Shown here: piece by piece, positions 63,301 through 64,000 of the stretch | Layout: each line of letters starts with the position of its first letter | Position numbering within the stretch: the first letter of the stretch is position 1 | Origin: Brugia malayi | Lineage: Eukaryota > Nematoda > Chromadorea > Rhabditida > Onchocercidae | Length of the DNA: 64,000 nucleotides | Direction of reading: 5' to 3' | NCBI RefSeq assembly: GCF_000002995.4 | Contig: NW_025062477.1 | Location: 9,334,649 to 9,398,648, forward strand | The notes under the pieces: model-generated | What the model was told of the DNA's origin: nothing | Database searches by the model: none | The model's input: only the letters and a program-made list of their open reading frames with translations | Made by a program: the position numbers and the translations under genes

Positions 63301-64000
63301 TGACACATACTATTAATAAACAGTGCAGCAGAGATTCTTTTCGCTGATTTTATTTTCTAATTTACTCTGCATTTTAACTCACTATATAAAATAAAAACAG
63401 GAAATTAAAATGAAGTGGATTCATTAGATAATAATGGAGCTCGAATTGTTCGAGCTTTTTTTAATATGAAAGTAAATCTCCTCCTTTCTTGATTTTCACT
63501 AGAATAAGATTACAAATGAAATAAACTAAAGTCTTTACTGCCTCCCAGTCATAAATTAGAAACAAAGTATATTCCTTGTTCTTTTTTTCAGTGATTATTT
63601 GTTGAAACGAGATCTGGTAGTGCTCTATCGTAATAGTTTGAGCAGATTTTTCGATTGCATACAGCGGAAGATAAAAAACAATACAGTGGAGAGCCAACTT
63701 CTCTCTTCGGTTTATGATCTTTATCAGTATGCTGAAAGGTAAATTATTGAAATCTTGAAAAGATATAAAACCGTATCGATATCACAATTATTCCAGGAAT
63801 AATGTACTACGCCTCTGCGAACGAATTCGGCCAATAATTGTTTCAGCTACCAGAAAATTTACTGGTTATGATGAGAAGATTGAACCAGTGTTATTTTGCA
63901 AGGTAAGAAAGCTTTGCTAAAAGATACAATAGGAGGGAGAGAAATAATGAGATTTCTAAACATATTTTCCTAAACAAGTCTAGTAAATCAATGACCTGAC
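54389..64000 (+). CDS. CABIN1: Calcineurin-binding protein CABIN1-like (3' end outside window)
   Basis: Scaffold of the HIRA histone H3.3 chaperone complex in animals. Exons: 54389-54610, 54680-54799, 55063-55209, 55420-55588, 55815-56149, 56518-56609, 56706-56766, 57045-57206, 57494-57608, 57737-57997, 58518-58739, 58870-59188, 59270-59403, 59474-59621, 59708-59884, 60227-60372, 60460-60667, 60948-61142, 61446-61598, 61686-61865, 61999-62103, 62230-62336, 62541-62744, 62924-63295, 63592-63738, 63797-63902, continuing. Acidic N-terminus rich in D/E/S; TPR-like region; basic KRKRSD stretch. Family-specific matches: VHQCLFCLYACPSRRKRQLE, KWRCHYFLAKIAEKCG, VFHHYHESALQLQTAGVQYP, FNICIRRFPHFKSYYRL, DIDRGDALQYHLARISAL. 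Odd points: exon 12 carries one extra base near 59065-59070 (GTATTTTAG interrupts the frame), and exon 8 (phase 0) does not match exon 9 (phase 2). Either small indels in homopolymers or a missed micro-exon. Confidence 0.87.
57225..57249. repeat. Poly-T run (25 nt)
   Basis: Long T run in CABIN1 intron 8, directly before the exon 8/9 phase problem. Prone to assembly error. Confidence 0.9.

Overview
The window is nuclear DNA of a nematode. The evidence is AT-rich intergenic sequence, short introns that mostly end in TTTCAG or TTTTAG, a single lamin gene with a CaaX end, a thioredoxin-fused peptide N-glycanase, and TTTCAG-type acceptors just upstream of several start codons that look like spliced-leader sites. 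The very AT-rich, microsatellite-bearing spacers and intron sizes suggest a clade III (spirurid/filarial) worm; that last step is inference. I found no bacterial, viral or transposase genes and no CRISPR array.

Layout. 0.3-1.1 kb: NDUFB7 (-). 3.0-8.4 kb: ADAM10/sup-17 (+, 19 exons). 9.5-9.9 kb: a weak hypothetical gene (+). 11.3-14.2 kb: MRPS27 (+), followed by BORCS8 (14.7-15.6 kb, +). 15.9-17.1 kb: TM2D3 (-), lying just downstream of MAP2K5 (17.6-20.7 kb, -). 22.8-24.1 kb: secreted cyclophilin (+). 24.4-28.4 kb: png-1 (-). 31.0-35.7 kb: an NHE8-type Na+/H+ exchanger (-). 36.9-40.2 kb: lamin (-). 40.2-47.8 kb: a gene-poor stretch with one intron-containing tRNA-Ile(UAU). 47.8-50.2 kb: AP-1 mu subunit (-). 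51.9-53.9 kb: EIF2B2 (+), then CABIN1 (+), which runs off the right edge. I rebuilt exons by hand; reading frames close across almost all junctions.

How the genes relate. These are ordinary housekeeping and cell-biology genes: complex I, mitoribosome, lysosome positioning (BORC), glycoprotein quality control, Golgi/endosome pH and sorting (NHE8-type, AP-1), nuclear lamina, eIF2B and histone H3.3/HIRA chaperone (CABIN1). ADAM10 and TM2D3 both act on Notch in other animals and lie within 8 kb of each other. Three same-strand pairs (MRPS27-BORCS8, MAP2K5-TM2D3, EIF2B2-CABIN1) are each separated by about 0.5 kb and are candidate operons.

The most interesting signals are in splicing. At least five introns need a GC donor to keep frame and conserved protein sequence (ADAM10 twice, lamin, EIF2B2, png-1), with a sixth likely in MAP2K5. 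In ADAM10 one GC donor is followed directly by an in-frame stop, so its use decides the length of the cytoplasmic tail. The exchanger gene has a GG donor and an apparent one-base frameshift, and CABIN1 has one or two further one-base discrepancies at homopolymers; these may be sequence errors or real lesions.
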